A program made the translations under genes and the position numbers. Below are positions 45,172-53,698 of a DNA stretch of 64,000 nucleotides, piece by piece (position 1 is the first letter of the stretch; each line of letters starts with the position of its first letter). Source of the DNA: RBG-13-68-16 sp041494245 (lineage in GTDB: Bacteria; Acidobacteriota; Thermoanaerobaculia; Thermoanaerobaculales; Thermoanaerobaculaceae); the NCBI GenBank assembly GCA_041494245.1, contig JBGQAK010000014.1, forward strand, positions 43,236-107,235, given 5' to 3'. Under the pieces are notes generated by a model, which saw only the letters and a list, made by a program, of their open reading frames with translations, ran no database searches and was not told the DNA's origin.

Positions 45172-45881
45172 TTCTTTCGTTCCCTCTGCGTGACGGCTGT
45201 TGTGCCGGCGCCCCAGGTGGCTGGGTGCGGCCTTGCGTCTCCCCAGCCGCTACGGCCGCACACCCCTCCGCCCGCGACCGGAGGGCGCGATCCGCGCCGG
45301 GCCCCCTCGGCGTCGGCATGAAGCAGCCGCGCCGTCTCCCCAACGCGGCTCGCGCGTCCGGTGCCCGCGGGCTCCGGAGAGATTGGCCACCCGCGGCACC
45401 GGCGGATTGGATGCCCCCCACCCGTTGCGCCCCGCGCTGCGGGGGGGTGGGTGTGAAATCCGCCCCGCGGGCGATAGGAGCGATTCCGCGGGAGCGTGCG
45501 GGCACCGAGCGGCCAGCCCGGCGGGTGGAGACGCTGACCGAGCACGAGCGCGCACCGCGAGGGCGAGGGACAGCGAGGGTCCGCACGCCGGTCTGTGCCA
45601 GCTCGGTCGCACGCGAAGGCGGGTCGGAGGGCTGCGCTCGATGCGCAGCCCGAGCGACTGCTCCCAGCCCGCGGGGCAAACAAAGAGCCACGAGACGGCA
45701 AGAGAGAGAAGTAGGCCACCCGCGGCACCGGCAAGAGCAAGCCGCAACGCAGTTGCAGAAGGAGGACCGTTTCAAGGCTGCGGGGCAGATGAAACCTACG
45801 AGGTGGCCAACCTTGGCACGAAGGGTGGCGGCAAGGTGAGGAATACGAGAGAATACCGCCTGCAATGAGAGGGTCTCGGCG
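45172..45881. other. 710-bp gap with direct repeat and hairpin, no supported gene
   Basis: A 19-bp perfect direct repeat (GGCCACCCGCGGCACCGGC) lies at 45385-45403 and 45714-45732. A 9-bp perfect hairpin GGGCTGCGC-TCGAT-GCGCAGCCC (45629-45651) extends through GTCG/CGAC. Minus-strand open frames here are Arg/Pro/Ala-rich and do not resemble protein. It may hold a structured RNA, but I found no RNase P, tmRNA or 6S signatures. Confidence 0.45.
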
Positions 45882-46043
45882 ATGAGCAAGAAGGAACAAG
45901 ACCCCCGGCGCTGCTTCAAGTGCGGGCGGGACCTGGGTCCCCTGCTGGAGTGGAGAAAGATGGACACCGACGCCGGCCCCATCTGCTACGTCTGCTACAA
46001 CGAGGCGGCGAGCGATTCGCGCCGCGAGGAGCGACCGTCATGA
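45882..46043 (+). CDS. small zinc-ribbon protein
   Basis: A 53-aa protein starting MSKKEQDPRRCFKCGRDLG, with a second CYVC pair near residue 40. The two CxxC pairs 24 residues apart form a zinc ribbon. GAGAGGG lies 8 bases before ATG. Its TGA overlaps the ATG of the next gene (ATGA), so its translation is coupled to the HEAT/cyclophilin protein. Function unknown; it is cytoplasmic by sequence while its partner has a signal peptide. Confidence 0.75.
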   Translation: MSKKEQDPRRCFKCGRDLGPLLEWRKMDTDAGPICYVCYNEAASDSRREERPS

Positions 46044-48490
46044 AGCGCTTCCCTGGCTGGCTGGTTGCTGTCCTTGGTCTCGTCACGGGTGCGGTCGCCG
46101 CGGAGCAGGCGCCGGCGGGCGGCGAGGCGCGGGCGCAGCTGCTTGCCCTCGCCGACGCGCGCCGGTTCGACGCGGTGCAGCTCGAAGCTCTGACCCATTC
46201 GCCGCCACCCGCGGTGCGCGAAGCGGTCGCCCGGGCGCTGGGTGAGCTGGCCAATCCCGGCGCGGTCGCGCTCCTCGGCACCCTGGGACGGGACCCCGCG
46301 GCGGCGGTGCGATCGGCGGCGGCGCAGGGAGCCGGGCGCCTGGCCTCGATGCTCCCCGGCAAGGCTGCCGAGCGTGAGGCGCTGGGCAAGGAGCTTCGCC
46401 GACTGCTGCAGGACCGCGACCCGTTGGTCCGGGCCGCGGCGGCGTGGGGGAGTGGGATGGCCGGTCTGGACGGGAGCGGCCTCTGGGTGCTGCAGCGTCT
46501 CGCGCTCGAGAGGTCCCCGACCGTCCAGGCCGCTCTCCTGCAGGAGCTCTGGCGGTTCCCGGGCACGCTGTGGATCAAGCGGGCGACCACCTTCATGACC
46601 AGCCGCGACCCGGGTGTCCGGTATGCGGCGGTGTGGTCGTTGGCGCGCTCGGGCAAAGCCGAGGCGGTTGCGGGGCTGGCGCAGGCGAGCCGGGACCCCG
46701 ACCCGCTCGTGCGCATGGTGGCGCTCGAGGGCGCCCGGCGCGGCAAGCCGGGTTCGATGTGGTCCGAGCTGCTCAACCGGACGGTGGATGCGGACGCGCG
46801 GGTGCGGACCGCCGCGCTCCAGGGGCTGGAGGCCGGGCTGCGCGGGGAGCCGGGCCGTGTGCTTCCATCCACGGCGGTCGGGAAGGTGCAGCAGCTTGCC
46901 GCCGACCCAGACCCGGACCGGGCGCACGAGAGGGTGGTCGCGATCCGCGTCGCCGGGGCGGCGCGGTGCTGTCAGGAGCAGCTCAAATCGGCGATGACCT
47001 CCGGTGAGCCGTGGGTTTCCGGCGAGGCGCTGGTTGCCTTCGCGCAGATCGGCGAGGTAGGCAGCGATCAGACCGTCAGGGAGTGGTTCGCATCCAAGGA
47101 GCTGCCGCGCCGCCTTGCGGCGGTCAAGGCGTTCAGGCACATCAACCAGGGCCAGCGGCAGCTCATCGGGGCGCTTGCAGACCCGCAGGCCGAGGTGCGG
47201 CTGGCGGCAGTCGAGGCCCTCGGTGAGGACCCGAGCCCCGCGGTCACCGGGGCGCTCAACGGTCGCCTCGGGGACGAGGACCCGGCGGTGCGCGCGGCCG
47301 CGGTTCAGGCGCTCGCCGGGCGCAAGGCGCTGCCGGGCACCGCGGAGCTGCTGCGCCTCGTGGAGCGCGAGAACGGTAAGGAGATCCCCGATGCGGCGGT
47401 GGCGCTGGTGGATGCGCTCGCCCAGGGTGAGGCGCTCGCCCCCGAGCTGCGCTCGGCGCTCGAGAAGGTCCTCGCCGCACCCGACCCGGTGGTGGCGCGC
47501 GCTGCCTGGGGTGCTCTCGTCAAGCACGGGGTCTGGCAGCCGCTGCCCGAGGTGAAGACCGGCGAGGACGCTGCGTTCTACCGCCAGGTCGTGGAGTGGG
47601 CCGGGAACGCCCGGTGGATCGAGGTCGTGACCGTGCGGGGCACGCTCCAGATCGCCCTCGACACCGCCTCGGCCCCGCTGGAGTGCTACCGCATCGCTGG
47701 CCTTGCCGAGAAGAAGTTCTACGACAACCTCACCTTCCACCGCGTCGAGCCCGACTTCGTGGCCCAGGGTGGCGACCCGCGCGGGGACGGCTGGGGGGGG
47801 CCGGGTTTCGTGACGCGCGACGAGCTGACGCTGGCGCCGTACGAGGCCGGTTCGGTGGGCGTCGCGCTGGCCGGGCCGGACACCGGGGGCTCCCAGATCT
47901 TCGTGACGCTCACCCCGCGGCCGCACCTCCTCGGGCGCTACCCGCACATCGGGACTCTGGCCGCGGGTCTCGAGGTCGCACGGCGCCTGCGCGTGGGCGA
48001 CCGCATCCTGCGGACGCGGGTGGGCGAGGGCCCACTACCGGCCTACGAACCGATCTGGTACGGCCCGATCGCCGCCGAGCGCCTCGACCGCGACATCCAG
48101 GGGTGGCGCGAGGAGCGCGAGAAGTACAAGCCGCAGGAGAAGTGGCTGGGGCTGCTGCGCGCTGCGAAGCTGCGCTATGGCCTTGTGGTGGCGATGGGCA
48201 CGTGGTGCGGCGACTCCCACGAGCAGATCCCGCGGCTGCAGGCGATCCTGCTCGCGCTCGGGCAGCAGTCGCCGTTCGATCCACCGCGCCTGCTCGGCCT
48301 CGACCGCAGCAAGACCATCGACTCCAGCCTCTACCCCTTCGGAGTCGTCGAGCTGGTCCCGACCATCGTGGTGACGGCGGCCGGTTCGGAGGTGGGGCGG
48401 ATCGTGGAGACCCCCAAGTCGGGCAGCGTGGAGGAGGACCTGGTCCGCATCCTGGCGTCGATCGAGGGCTGGGTGCTTCCGAATGAGTGA
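46040..48490 (+). CDS. HEAT-repeat / cyclophilin / thioredoxin-like fusion, exported
   Basis: An 816-aa protein with a signal peptide (MKRFPGWLVAVLGLVTGAVA). Residues about 25-500 are HEAT/PBS-lyase-type repeats (AVREAVARALGELANPGAV, AEVRLAAVEALGEDPSPAV, PAVRAAAVQALAGRKALPG). Next comes a cyclophilin-type prolyl isomerase with active-site FHRVEPDFVAQGGDPRG and GSQIFVTLTPRPHLLGRY. The last 130 residues are thioredoxin-like: WCGDSHEQIPRL in place of WCGPC and a cis-Pro loop ELVPTIVV. It has one active-site Cys, so disulfide exchange is doubtful. It is probably a periplasmic folding factor (inference). Confidence 0.85.
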   Translation: MKRFPGWLVAVLGLVTGAVAAEQAPAGGEARAQLLALADARRFDAVQLEALTHSPPPAVREAVARALGELANPGAVALLGTLGRDPAAAVRSAAAQGAGRLASMLPGKAAEREALGKELRRLLQDRDPLVRAAAAWGSGMAGLDGSGLWVLQRLALERSPTVQAALLQELWRFPGTLWIKRATTFMTSRDPGVRYAAVWSLARSGKAEAVAGLAQASRDPDPLVRMVALEGARRGKPGSMWSELLNRTVDADARVRTAALQGLEAGLRGEPGRVLPSTAVGKVQQLAADPDPDRAHERVVAIRVAGAARCCQEQLKSAMTSGEPWVSGEALVAFAQIGEVGSDQTVREWFASKELPRRLAAVKAFRHINQGQRQLIGALADPQAEVRLAAVEALGEDPSPAVTGALNGRLGDEDPAVRAAAVQALAGRKALPGTAELLRLVERENGKEIPDAAVALVDALAQGEALAPELRSALEKVLAAPDPVVARAAWGALVKHGVWQPLPEVKTGEDAAFYRQVVEWAGNARWIEVVTVRGTLQIALDTASAPLECYRIAGLAEKKFYDNLTFHRVEPDFVAQGGDPRGDGWGGPGFVTRDELTLAPYEAGSVGVALAGPDTGGSQIFVTLTPRPHLLGRYPHIGTLAAGLEVARRLRVGDRILRTRVGEGPLPAYEPIWYGPIAAERLDRDIQGWREEREKYKPQEKWLGLLRAAKLRYGLVVAMGTWCGDSHEQIPRLQAILLALGQQSPFDPPRLLGLDRSKTIDSSLYPFGVVELVPTIVVTAAGSEVGRIVETPKSGSVEEDLVRILASIEGWVLPNE

Positions 48491-49451
48491 GGTGGCGGTC
48501 ACCGCGGGGCTGCCGGGGAGGGCCCTCGACCGCCTGCGGGCGCGCCACGAGGTGCGGGTTCGGGAGGCGGGGCCCGCCCTCGCGGGCCGAGAGCTGGCGG
48601 CGTTCACGGCTGGCGCGGACGCCCTCATCTGCCTGCTCGCCGACCGCGTGACCGCCGACGTCTTCGCCCTCTGCCCCCGCCTTAAGGTCGTGGCCAACTA
48701 CGCGGTTGGGTTCAACAACGTGGACCTGGAGGCGGCCCGCGCCGCGGGCGTCTTCGTGACCAACACGCCGGACGTCCTGACCGAGGCCACCGCGGACCTC
48801 ACTTGGGCGCTCATCCTGGCCGTCGCCCGGCGGGTCGTGGAGGGGGACCGCCTCGTGCGGGACGGCGAGTTCTTCGGTTGGAGGCCGGACCTCCTCTTGG
48901 GCGCCGGCCTTCAGGACAGGACGCTGGGCATTGTTGGCCTGGGGAGGATCGGTCGGGCCGTGGCGCGGCGCGCGGCGGGGTTCGGGATGCGCGTGCTCTA
49001 CCACGATCCCAGCCCGGGAGGGGAGAGCGCGAGCGCCGAGTACGTGGCGGACCTCGAGACCCTGCTGCCGCGCTCGCAGGTGCTCTCGCTGCACTGCCCT
49101 TCAAACCCCCAGACAAGGCACCTGCTTGACGCCCGCAGGCTGGGCCTGCTGCCGCAGAGCGCGATCCTGGTCAACACCAGCCGCGGCGAGGTTGTGGACG
49201 AGGTAGCGCTCGTTCGGGCGCTCGAAGACGGGCATCTGGGAGGAGCGGGGTTGGACGTCTACGAGCGCGAGCCCGAGGTCCACCCCGGCCTGTTGTCCCG
49301 GAGCGACGTGGTCCTGCTGCCGCACCTGGGCTCGGCCACCGTGGAGGCGCGCGCGTCGATGGCCGACCTGGCCGTGGAGAACGTCCTTCTCGTGCTCGGG
49401 GGCACCGCGCCCCGCACGCCGGTGGTCACGCCTCCGGTGCCGAGACGCTGA
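48483..49451 (+). CDS. D-2-hydroxyacid dehydrogenase (glyoxylate/hydroxypyruvate reductase-like)
   Basis: A 322-aa NAD(P)-dependent enzyme. The Rossmann motif is GIVGLGRIGRAVARR. The catalytic Arg is in NTSRGEVVDE, Glu in DVYEREPEV, His in LPHLGSATVEAR. These fit glyoxylate reductases better than SerA, as no ACT domain is present. The start overlaps the previous gene by 8 bases; the 3' end overlaps the convergent CorC-like gene by 26 bases. Confidence 0.87.
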   Translation: MSEVAVTAGLPGRALDRLRARHEVRVREAGPALAGRELAAFTAGADALICLLADRVTADVFALCPRLKVVANYAVGFNNVDLEAARAAGVFVTNTPDVLTEATADLTWALILAVARRVVEGDRLVRDGEFFGWRPDLLLGAGLQDRTLGIVGLGRIGRAVARRAAGFGMRVLYHDPSPGGESASAEYVADLETLLPRSQVLSLHCPSNPQTRHLLDARRLGLLPQSAILVNTSRGEVVDEVALVRALEDGHLGGAGLDVYEREPEVHPGLLSRSDVVLLPHLGSATVEARASMADLAVENVLLVLGGTAPRTPVVTPPVPRR

Positions 49452-50679
49452 CCCGCACCCGCACGATTCGGCGCGGCGACGCCTCCACCACCTCGAAGAG
49501 AAGCTCCCCGACCCGGAAGCGGCTCCCGACGGCGGGCACCTCTCCGGCCAGATCGAGCAGCAGGCCGGCCACCGAGGTGTAGTCGAGGGCGGTCTCCAGG
49601 GGCTTCCCGGTCAGCCGGGCGAGCCGCTCCAGCGGGAACGAGCCACGCACCAGCCACGCCCCCGGCCCCTCGGCCTTCCAGGGCGGCTGGGAGGTGTCGA
49701 ACTCGTCCCGGATGTCGCCCACGATCATCTCGAGCAGGTCCTCGAGCGTCACCAGGCCGGCGAGGTTGCCGTACTCGTCCACGGAGAGCGCGATGTGGCT
49801 GCGTGTGTCGTGCATCTCGCGCAGGAGCTCCACCACGCGCTTGCTCTCCGGCACGAAGAGCGCTGGCCGCAGGACGCCGGTCCACGGTGCCGTTCGCACC
49901 TCGGGGCGCAGCAGATCCTTGACGTGCAGGACGCCGATCACGTTGTCGTCGCGGCCATGGAAGACCGGGTAGCGGGAGTAGCCGTGCGCCTGCACCCGGG
50001 CCTGCACCTGCTCGAAGCTCAGGGTGTCCGGGAGGAAGACCACGTCGGTGCGCGGCTTCTGCACCTGCCGGACCTGGGCGCCCTCGAAGCGCAGCACGGC
50101 TTCGAGCATGCCGTGCTGAAGCTCGGAGAGGTGCCCCTCCTGGCGCGCCAGCGAGAGCAGGAAGCGCACGTCCTCGGGGCGCGACGGGGTGGGGGTGCTC
50201 TGCAGCGAGACGCGCCGCACCCTGGCCACCAGGTGCGAGAAGCCCAGCAGCGGGACGATCAGCGGCGTGAGCAACCACTCGAGGGCCGCCGCGGGCACGA
50301 TCACCTTGCGTGCGACCGCCTCGGGATCCACGCGCGCCAGGGTCTTGGGGGTCACCTCGCCGAACGTCAGCACCACCAGCGTAGTCACGCCGATCGCCAC
50401 GCCGAGCCCCCGGTTGCCGAACACCCCGAGAGCGAGCTCGGTGGCGATCGCGGAGATCCCTATGTTGACCAGCGTGTTGCCGGCGAGCAGCGCCACCAGC
50501 ACCCGGTGCGGCCTCGCCCGCCAGCGCTGCCACCCCCAGCGCGCCGCGCGGCCGCCGCTCTTGGCCAGCGCGGCCGCGCGCGAGAAGGGCATGGCCGTGA
50601 GCGCCGTCTCCACCCCCGAGAAGAGGGCGGAGAGGACGAGACCCACGAGGAGCAGCGCGACAACAGTCCCAGTCTGCAT
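49426..50679 (-). CDS. CNNM/CorC-family transporter-associated protein
   Basis: A 417-aa protein. An N-terminal DUF21/CNNM membrane domain (VALLLVGLVLSALFSGVETALTA, GVTTLVVLTFGEVTPKTLAR) is followed by two CBS domains (about residues 200-320, DEYGNLAGLVTLEDLLEMIVGDI) and a C-terminal CorC_HlyC domain. The family is linked to Mg/Co homeostasis. On the minus strand a TACGAT (50694-50689) ends 9 bases before ATG 50679. Confidence 0.88.
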   Translation of the reverse strand: MQTGTVVALLLVGLVLSALFSGVETALTAMPFSRAAALAKSGGRAARWGWQRWRARPHRVLVALLAGNTLVNIGISAIATELALGVFGNRGLGVAIGVTTLVVLTFGEVTPKTLARVDPEAVARKVIVPAAALEWLLTPLIVPLLGFSHLVARVRRVSLQSTPTPSRPEDVRFLLSLARQEGHLSELQHGMLEAVLRFEGAQVRQVQKPRTDVVFLPDTLSFEQVQARVQAHGYSRYPVFHGRDDNVIGVLHVKDLLRPEVRTAPWTGVLRPALFVPESKRVVELLREMHDTRSHIALSVDEYGNLAGLVTLEDLLEMIVGDIRDEFDTSQPPWKAEGPGAWLVRGSFPLERLARLTGKPLETALDYTSVAGLLLDLAGEVPAVGSRFRVGELLFEVVEASPRRIVRVRVSVSAPEA

Positions 50680-50749
50680 CGTGTCCAGATCGTATCAGAT
50701 GAGTGCTGCCCGGCCGCTCTGCGGGTCGTTCCAGGGCGTGGCTGCGGCG

Positions 50750-50779
50750 AAAAGAAAGAGGGCGGCTGCTTTGCCGCCC
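50750..50779 (-). terminator. minus-strand rho-independent terminator
   Basis: Read on the minus strand: GGGCGGC-AAAGCA-GCCGCCC followed by TCTTTCTTTT. It would end transcripts from gdhA before the CorC-like gene. Confidence 0.8.
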
Positions 50780-50786
50780 CTCAAGG

Positions 50787-50893
50787 GGTCATTCCGAGGC
50801 CCGGAGGGCCGAGGAATCTGGGTGGGGGAAAGCCCCGACCCCGATCCCCCGTCCCAGATCCCTCTCCTGCCTGCGGCAGGATTCGGGATGACC
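50787..50893. repeat. REP-like palindromic intergenic repeat
   Basis: Outer ends GGTCATTCCGA (50787-50797) and TTCGGGATGACC (50882-50893) are inverted. Inner ATCTGGG and CCCAGAT blocks are also inverted, and the left end contains GGCC-CGGA-GGGCC. GATGAGACCCCTCGCTCC and GAGCGGTGACTC-like words continue to about 50950. The layout suggests mosaic extragenic repeats. A second hairpin (51022-51045) closely resembles the terminator stem at 50760. No gene is present in 50680-51082. Confidence 0.55.
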
Positions 50894-51082
50894 CGCTTGG
50901 TCCATACCCGGTGTGCAGCAGGGATGAGACCCCTCGCTCCGCTCGCGGTGACTCCAGCTCGCCTGCCGGCGACCCGACGCACTGGTGGTAAGCCGGATTA
51001 CTCGGCCACAAGAAGCATGAGGGGCGGCTGCTTGGCGCCCCTCGGTTGCTTGCTTTTCTTCGCTACGTCCTGTGCCCCGTCC

Positions 51083-52366
51083 TTAGACCCAGCCGCGCAG
51101 CTTCATCGCCGTGGCCACGCGGTCGATGGCGACCATGTACGCGGCGTTGCGCATGTAGACCTTCTTCTTGGTCGCCAGGTCGAGGACGCCGTGGAAGGCG
51201 ACGGTCATCTTGTCGTCCAGCTTGCCGAGGACCTCGTCCTTGGACCAGTAGAAGTTCATGTCGTTCTGGACGCCCTCGAAGTAGGAGCACGTCACGCCGC
51301 CGGCGTTCGCCAGGAAGTCGGGGACCAGGAAGATGCCCCGCTTCTTGATGATCGCGTCGGCCTCGGGGGTGGTGGGCCCGTTGGCACCCTCGGCGATGAT
51401 CTTGACGTTCTTGCCGATCTTGCCTGCGGTCTCACCGGTGAGCACGCCCTCGATGGCGCACGGCATCAGCACGTCCACGTCCTTGCCGATCCACGCCTGG
51501 CCGTCCTCGATCGCGTAGCCGGCCGCCTTGGCCTTGGCCTTGTCGATGGTGCCGTACTGGTCCGTGATGGACATCAGGAAGCGCGGGTCGATGCCGCCGT
51601 CCTTGGAGAACGTGTACGACGCCTTGTCCTGGCGGTCCCAGCACCCGACGCACACCACCGTGCCGCCCAGCATCTCGATGAACCCGATCGAGGCGTACTG
51701 AGCCACGTTCCCAAAGCCGTGGATGGAAGCCGTGGTGCCCTTGGACTTGATGCCCAGGTGCTTCATCGCCTCGCGGACGGTGTAGATCACGCCGAAGCCG
51801 GTCGCCTCGGTGCGGCCCAGGGAGCCGCCGCCGCCGAGCGGCTTGCCGGTGATGACGCCTGGGGTGTACTCGCCGCGCAGCTTGGAGTACTGGTCCATCA
51901 TCCAGCCCATCATCTGAGGCGTGGTTCCGACGTCGGGGGCGGGCACGTCCAGGCGCGGCCCGATGTTCTTCCAAATCTGGTCCACCCAGCCGCGGCACAG
52001 CTTCTCCTTCTCGGACGGGGAGAGCGTGGACGGATCCACGACGATCCCGCCCTTGCCGCCGCCGAGCGGGATGTCGGCGACGGCGCACTTCCACGTCATC
52101 CAGGTGGCGAGGGCGCGCACGGTGTCGATCGTCTCGTTGGCCGCCCACCGGATGCCGCCCTTGGCCGGGCCGCGGGCGTCGTTGTGCTGGACGCGGAAGC
52201 CGTCGAAAACCTTCAGGGTGCCGTCGTCCATCACGACCGGGATGCGGAAGTGGAACTCGCGCAGGGGCCGGCGCAGCACCGCGCGTACCCCGGCGTCGAG
52301 CCCGAGCTGGTCCGCGACCTCGTCGAACTGGCGCTGCGCCATCTCGAAGGCATTGATTTGCGACAT
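51083..52366 (-). CDS. gdhA: glutamate dehydrogenase
   Basis: A 427-aa enzyme of the Glu/Leu/Phe/Val dehydrogenase family. Glutamate-binding KGGIRWAAN, catalytic Lys region DIPLGGGKGGIVVDP, GRTEATGFGV and the Rossmann GFGNVAQYA are present. It interconverts glutamate and 2-oxoglutarate plus ammonia. ATG 52366 (MSQINAFEMAQ) has GGGAGAGAGG upstream; the frame extending to 52459 would include the promoter. Confidence 0.95.
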   Translation of the reverse strand: MSQINAFEMAQRQFDEVADQLGLDAGVRAVLRRPLREFHFRIPVVMDDGTLKVFDGFRVQHNDARGPAKGGIRWAANETIDTVRALATWMTWKCAVADIPLGGGKGGIVVDPSTLSPSEKEKLCRGWVDQIWKNIGPRLDVPAPDVGTTPQMMGWMMDQYSKLRGEYTPGVITGKPLGGGGSLGRTEATGFGVIYTVREAMKHLGIKSKGTTASIHGFGNVAQYASIGFIEMLGGTVVCVGCWDRQDKASYTFSKDGGIDPRFLMSITDQYGTIDKAKAKAAGYAIEDGQAWIGKDVDVLMPCAIEGVLTGETAGKIGKNVKIIAEGANGPTTPEADAIIKKRGIFLVPDFLANAGGVTCSYFEGVQNDMNFYWSKDEVLGKLDDKMTVAFHGVLDLATKKKVYMRNAAYMVAIDRVATAMKLRGWV

Positions 52367-52468
52367 GGGCCTCTCTCCCTGATAGTTTCCCCGACATCGA
52401 GTGGGGTTCGAATCGACCGGGCCTTTGGAGGCCGCTCGTGGCGCCGGCCCCCACCGCACACGGGCAAC

Positions 52469-52496
52469 ATTTTACACGGGCTGCGCCACTCTGCAA
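52469..52496 (-). promoter_or_regulatory. gdhA promoter
   Basis: On the minus strand TTGCAG (52496-52491), 16-bp spacer, TAAAAT (52474-52469), giving a leader of about 95 bases. Confidence 0.65.
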
Positions 52497-52579
52497 CGTG
52501 CTTTCACAAGCTTGAAACGATTTTGCGTCTCTTTCACGGCGATCTCGCCGGGGTGGGCCGGCGCCGGGGCGAAACCGGC

Positions 52580-52585
52580 TACACT
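52580..52585 (+). promoter_or_regulatory. -10 element of a likely leaderless ECF sigma transcript
   Basis: TACACT ends 7 bases before the GTG at 52593 with no Shine-Dalgarno between. Confidence 0.45.
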
Positions 52586-52592
52586 TGCCGCC

Positions 52593-53180
52593 GTGCCGGA
52601 CGACGATGCGGTCGTACTCGCCCGCGTTCTCGCGGGAGACGAGGACGCATTCGCCACCCTGGTCCGCCGGTACGAGCCCAAGCTGCGCGTGTACGTCGGC
52701 GGGATCGTGGGTGTGGAGGAGGAGGCTCGCGACCTCGTGCAGGAGTCGTTCGTGCGGGCGTGGCGCCACCTGGACCAGTACGACTCGCGCTTCCGCTTCT
52801 CCACGTGGCTGTTCCGGATCGCCCACAACGTGGCGATCGACCACCTGCGCCGCCGACGGCAGCCGACGGTATCGCTGGAGCTGGGCGAGGACGACGAGGG
52901 GGAAGGGCTGCGGCTGGATCCGGCCGACGCGCGCCGGGGCCCGCTCGGGGAGCTCGCCAACAGGGAGCTGGCGGTGGCGCTGGCGCGTGAGATCGAGTGC
53001 CTGCCCCCGTCCTACCGCGAGCTCGTCAAGCTGCGCCACCTGGTCGGGCTTTCGTATAACGAAATCGCTGACCTCAAAGGACTACCGCTGGGAACGGTGA
53101 AGAACAAACTTTTCCGGGCGCACAGCGTACTAAGAGAGGCCCTGGGCGGATACCTGGGGCAGATGGGGGGTCTGGGGTGA
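52593..53180 (+). CDS. ECF RNA polymerase sigma factor
   Basis: A 195-aa sigma-70 family protein. Region 2 (EEARDLVQESFVRAWRHLDQ, TWLFRIAHNVAIDHLRRRR) and region 4 (LPPSYRELVKLRHLVGLSYN, GLPLGTVKNKLFRAHSVL) are complete, with no region 1 or 3. GTG 52593 is preferred over the frame from 52401. The stop overlaps the anti-sigma start (GTGA). Confidence 0.92.
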   Translation: MPDDDAVVLARVLAGDEDAFATLVRRYEPKLRVYVGGIVGVEEEARDLVQESFVRAWRHLDQYDSRFRFSTWLFRIAHNVAIDHLRRRRQPTVSLELGEDDEGEGLRLDPADARRGPLGELANRELAVALAREIECLPPSYRELVKLRHLVGLSYNEIADLKGLPLGTVKNKLFRAHSVLREALGGYLGQMGGLG

Positions 53181-53698
53181 ACGAACAGTGCGCCGCGGTG
53201 CGCCGCAGGTTGGAGACGGAAGGGTCCGTCCCGCACGTTGACCTCCAGGCTCATCTCGAAGCGTGCACCCACTGCTGGGCGCACGCGGCCTTGCTGGCGG
53301 TGATGGGCAGGCTCGAGCCCGGGCAGGCGAGCGAGGAGACCGTGAACCGGATCGTCGCGGTGCTCCCGCCCGCTCCCTGGCAGCGGCGCCGCGTGGCGGC
53401 CTGGCTGCCGCTCGCCGCGGGGCTTGCCCTGGTGGTTGCCGGGCTGGCGATCTCGGGTGGGATCCCGGCCCCCGCAACGCTGTCCTCGCTGCCGGCCGCC
53501 TTCGGCGGCGTGCTGGGGTGGATCGGGGCCTCGGCGCTGGACGCCCTCGTGGCCGCCCGCGGGAGCACCGACGCCACCCAGGCCCTCGTGGCCGCGGGAG
53601 GGTTCTGGCTCCTCCTGTGGCTCGTGGTGGCCGCCCTGGGAGGTGGCTGGGCGGTGGTCTCGCTCGTGAACCGGTCCCGCGTGGAGCGGCGGTCGTGA
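53177..53698 (+). CDS. zinc-finger-type anti-sigma factor
   Basis: A 173-aa protein. An N-terminal HLEACTHCWAHA (HxxxCxxC) matches the zinc anti-sigma domain. Two membrane helices follow (LPLAAGLALVVAGLAI and FWLLLWLVVAALGGGWAVV). It would hold the preceding ECF sigma at the membrane. GTG starts overlap both its upstream and downstream neighbours by 4 bases. Confidence 0.82.
   Translation: MNEQCAAVRRRLETEGSVPHVDLQAHLEACTHCWAHAALLAVMGRLEPGQASEETVNRIVAVLPPAPWQRRRVAAWLPLAAGLALVVAGLAISGGIPAPATLSSLPAAFGGVLGWIGASALDALVAARGSTDATQALVAAGGFWLLLWLVVAALGGGWAVVSLVNRSRVERRS

Noticed and set aside
45250..45747. 165-aa minus-strand open frame
   Set aside because: Arg/Pro/Ser-rich with no recognisable motif and overlaps repeats; looks like a chance GC-rich frame.
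45172..45881. RNase P RNA, tmRNA or 6S RNA in the long gap
   Set aside because: None of the conserved core sequences (for example GAGGAAAGTC) was found on either strand.
52401..52425. GGGGTTCGAATC as a tRNA T-arm
   Set aside because: The flanking bases do not pair and no acceptor or anticodon arms are nearby.
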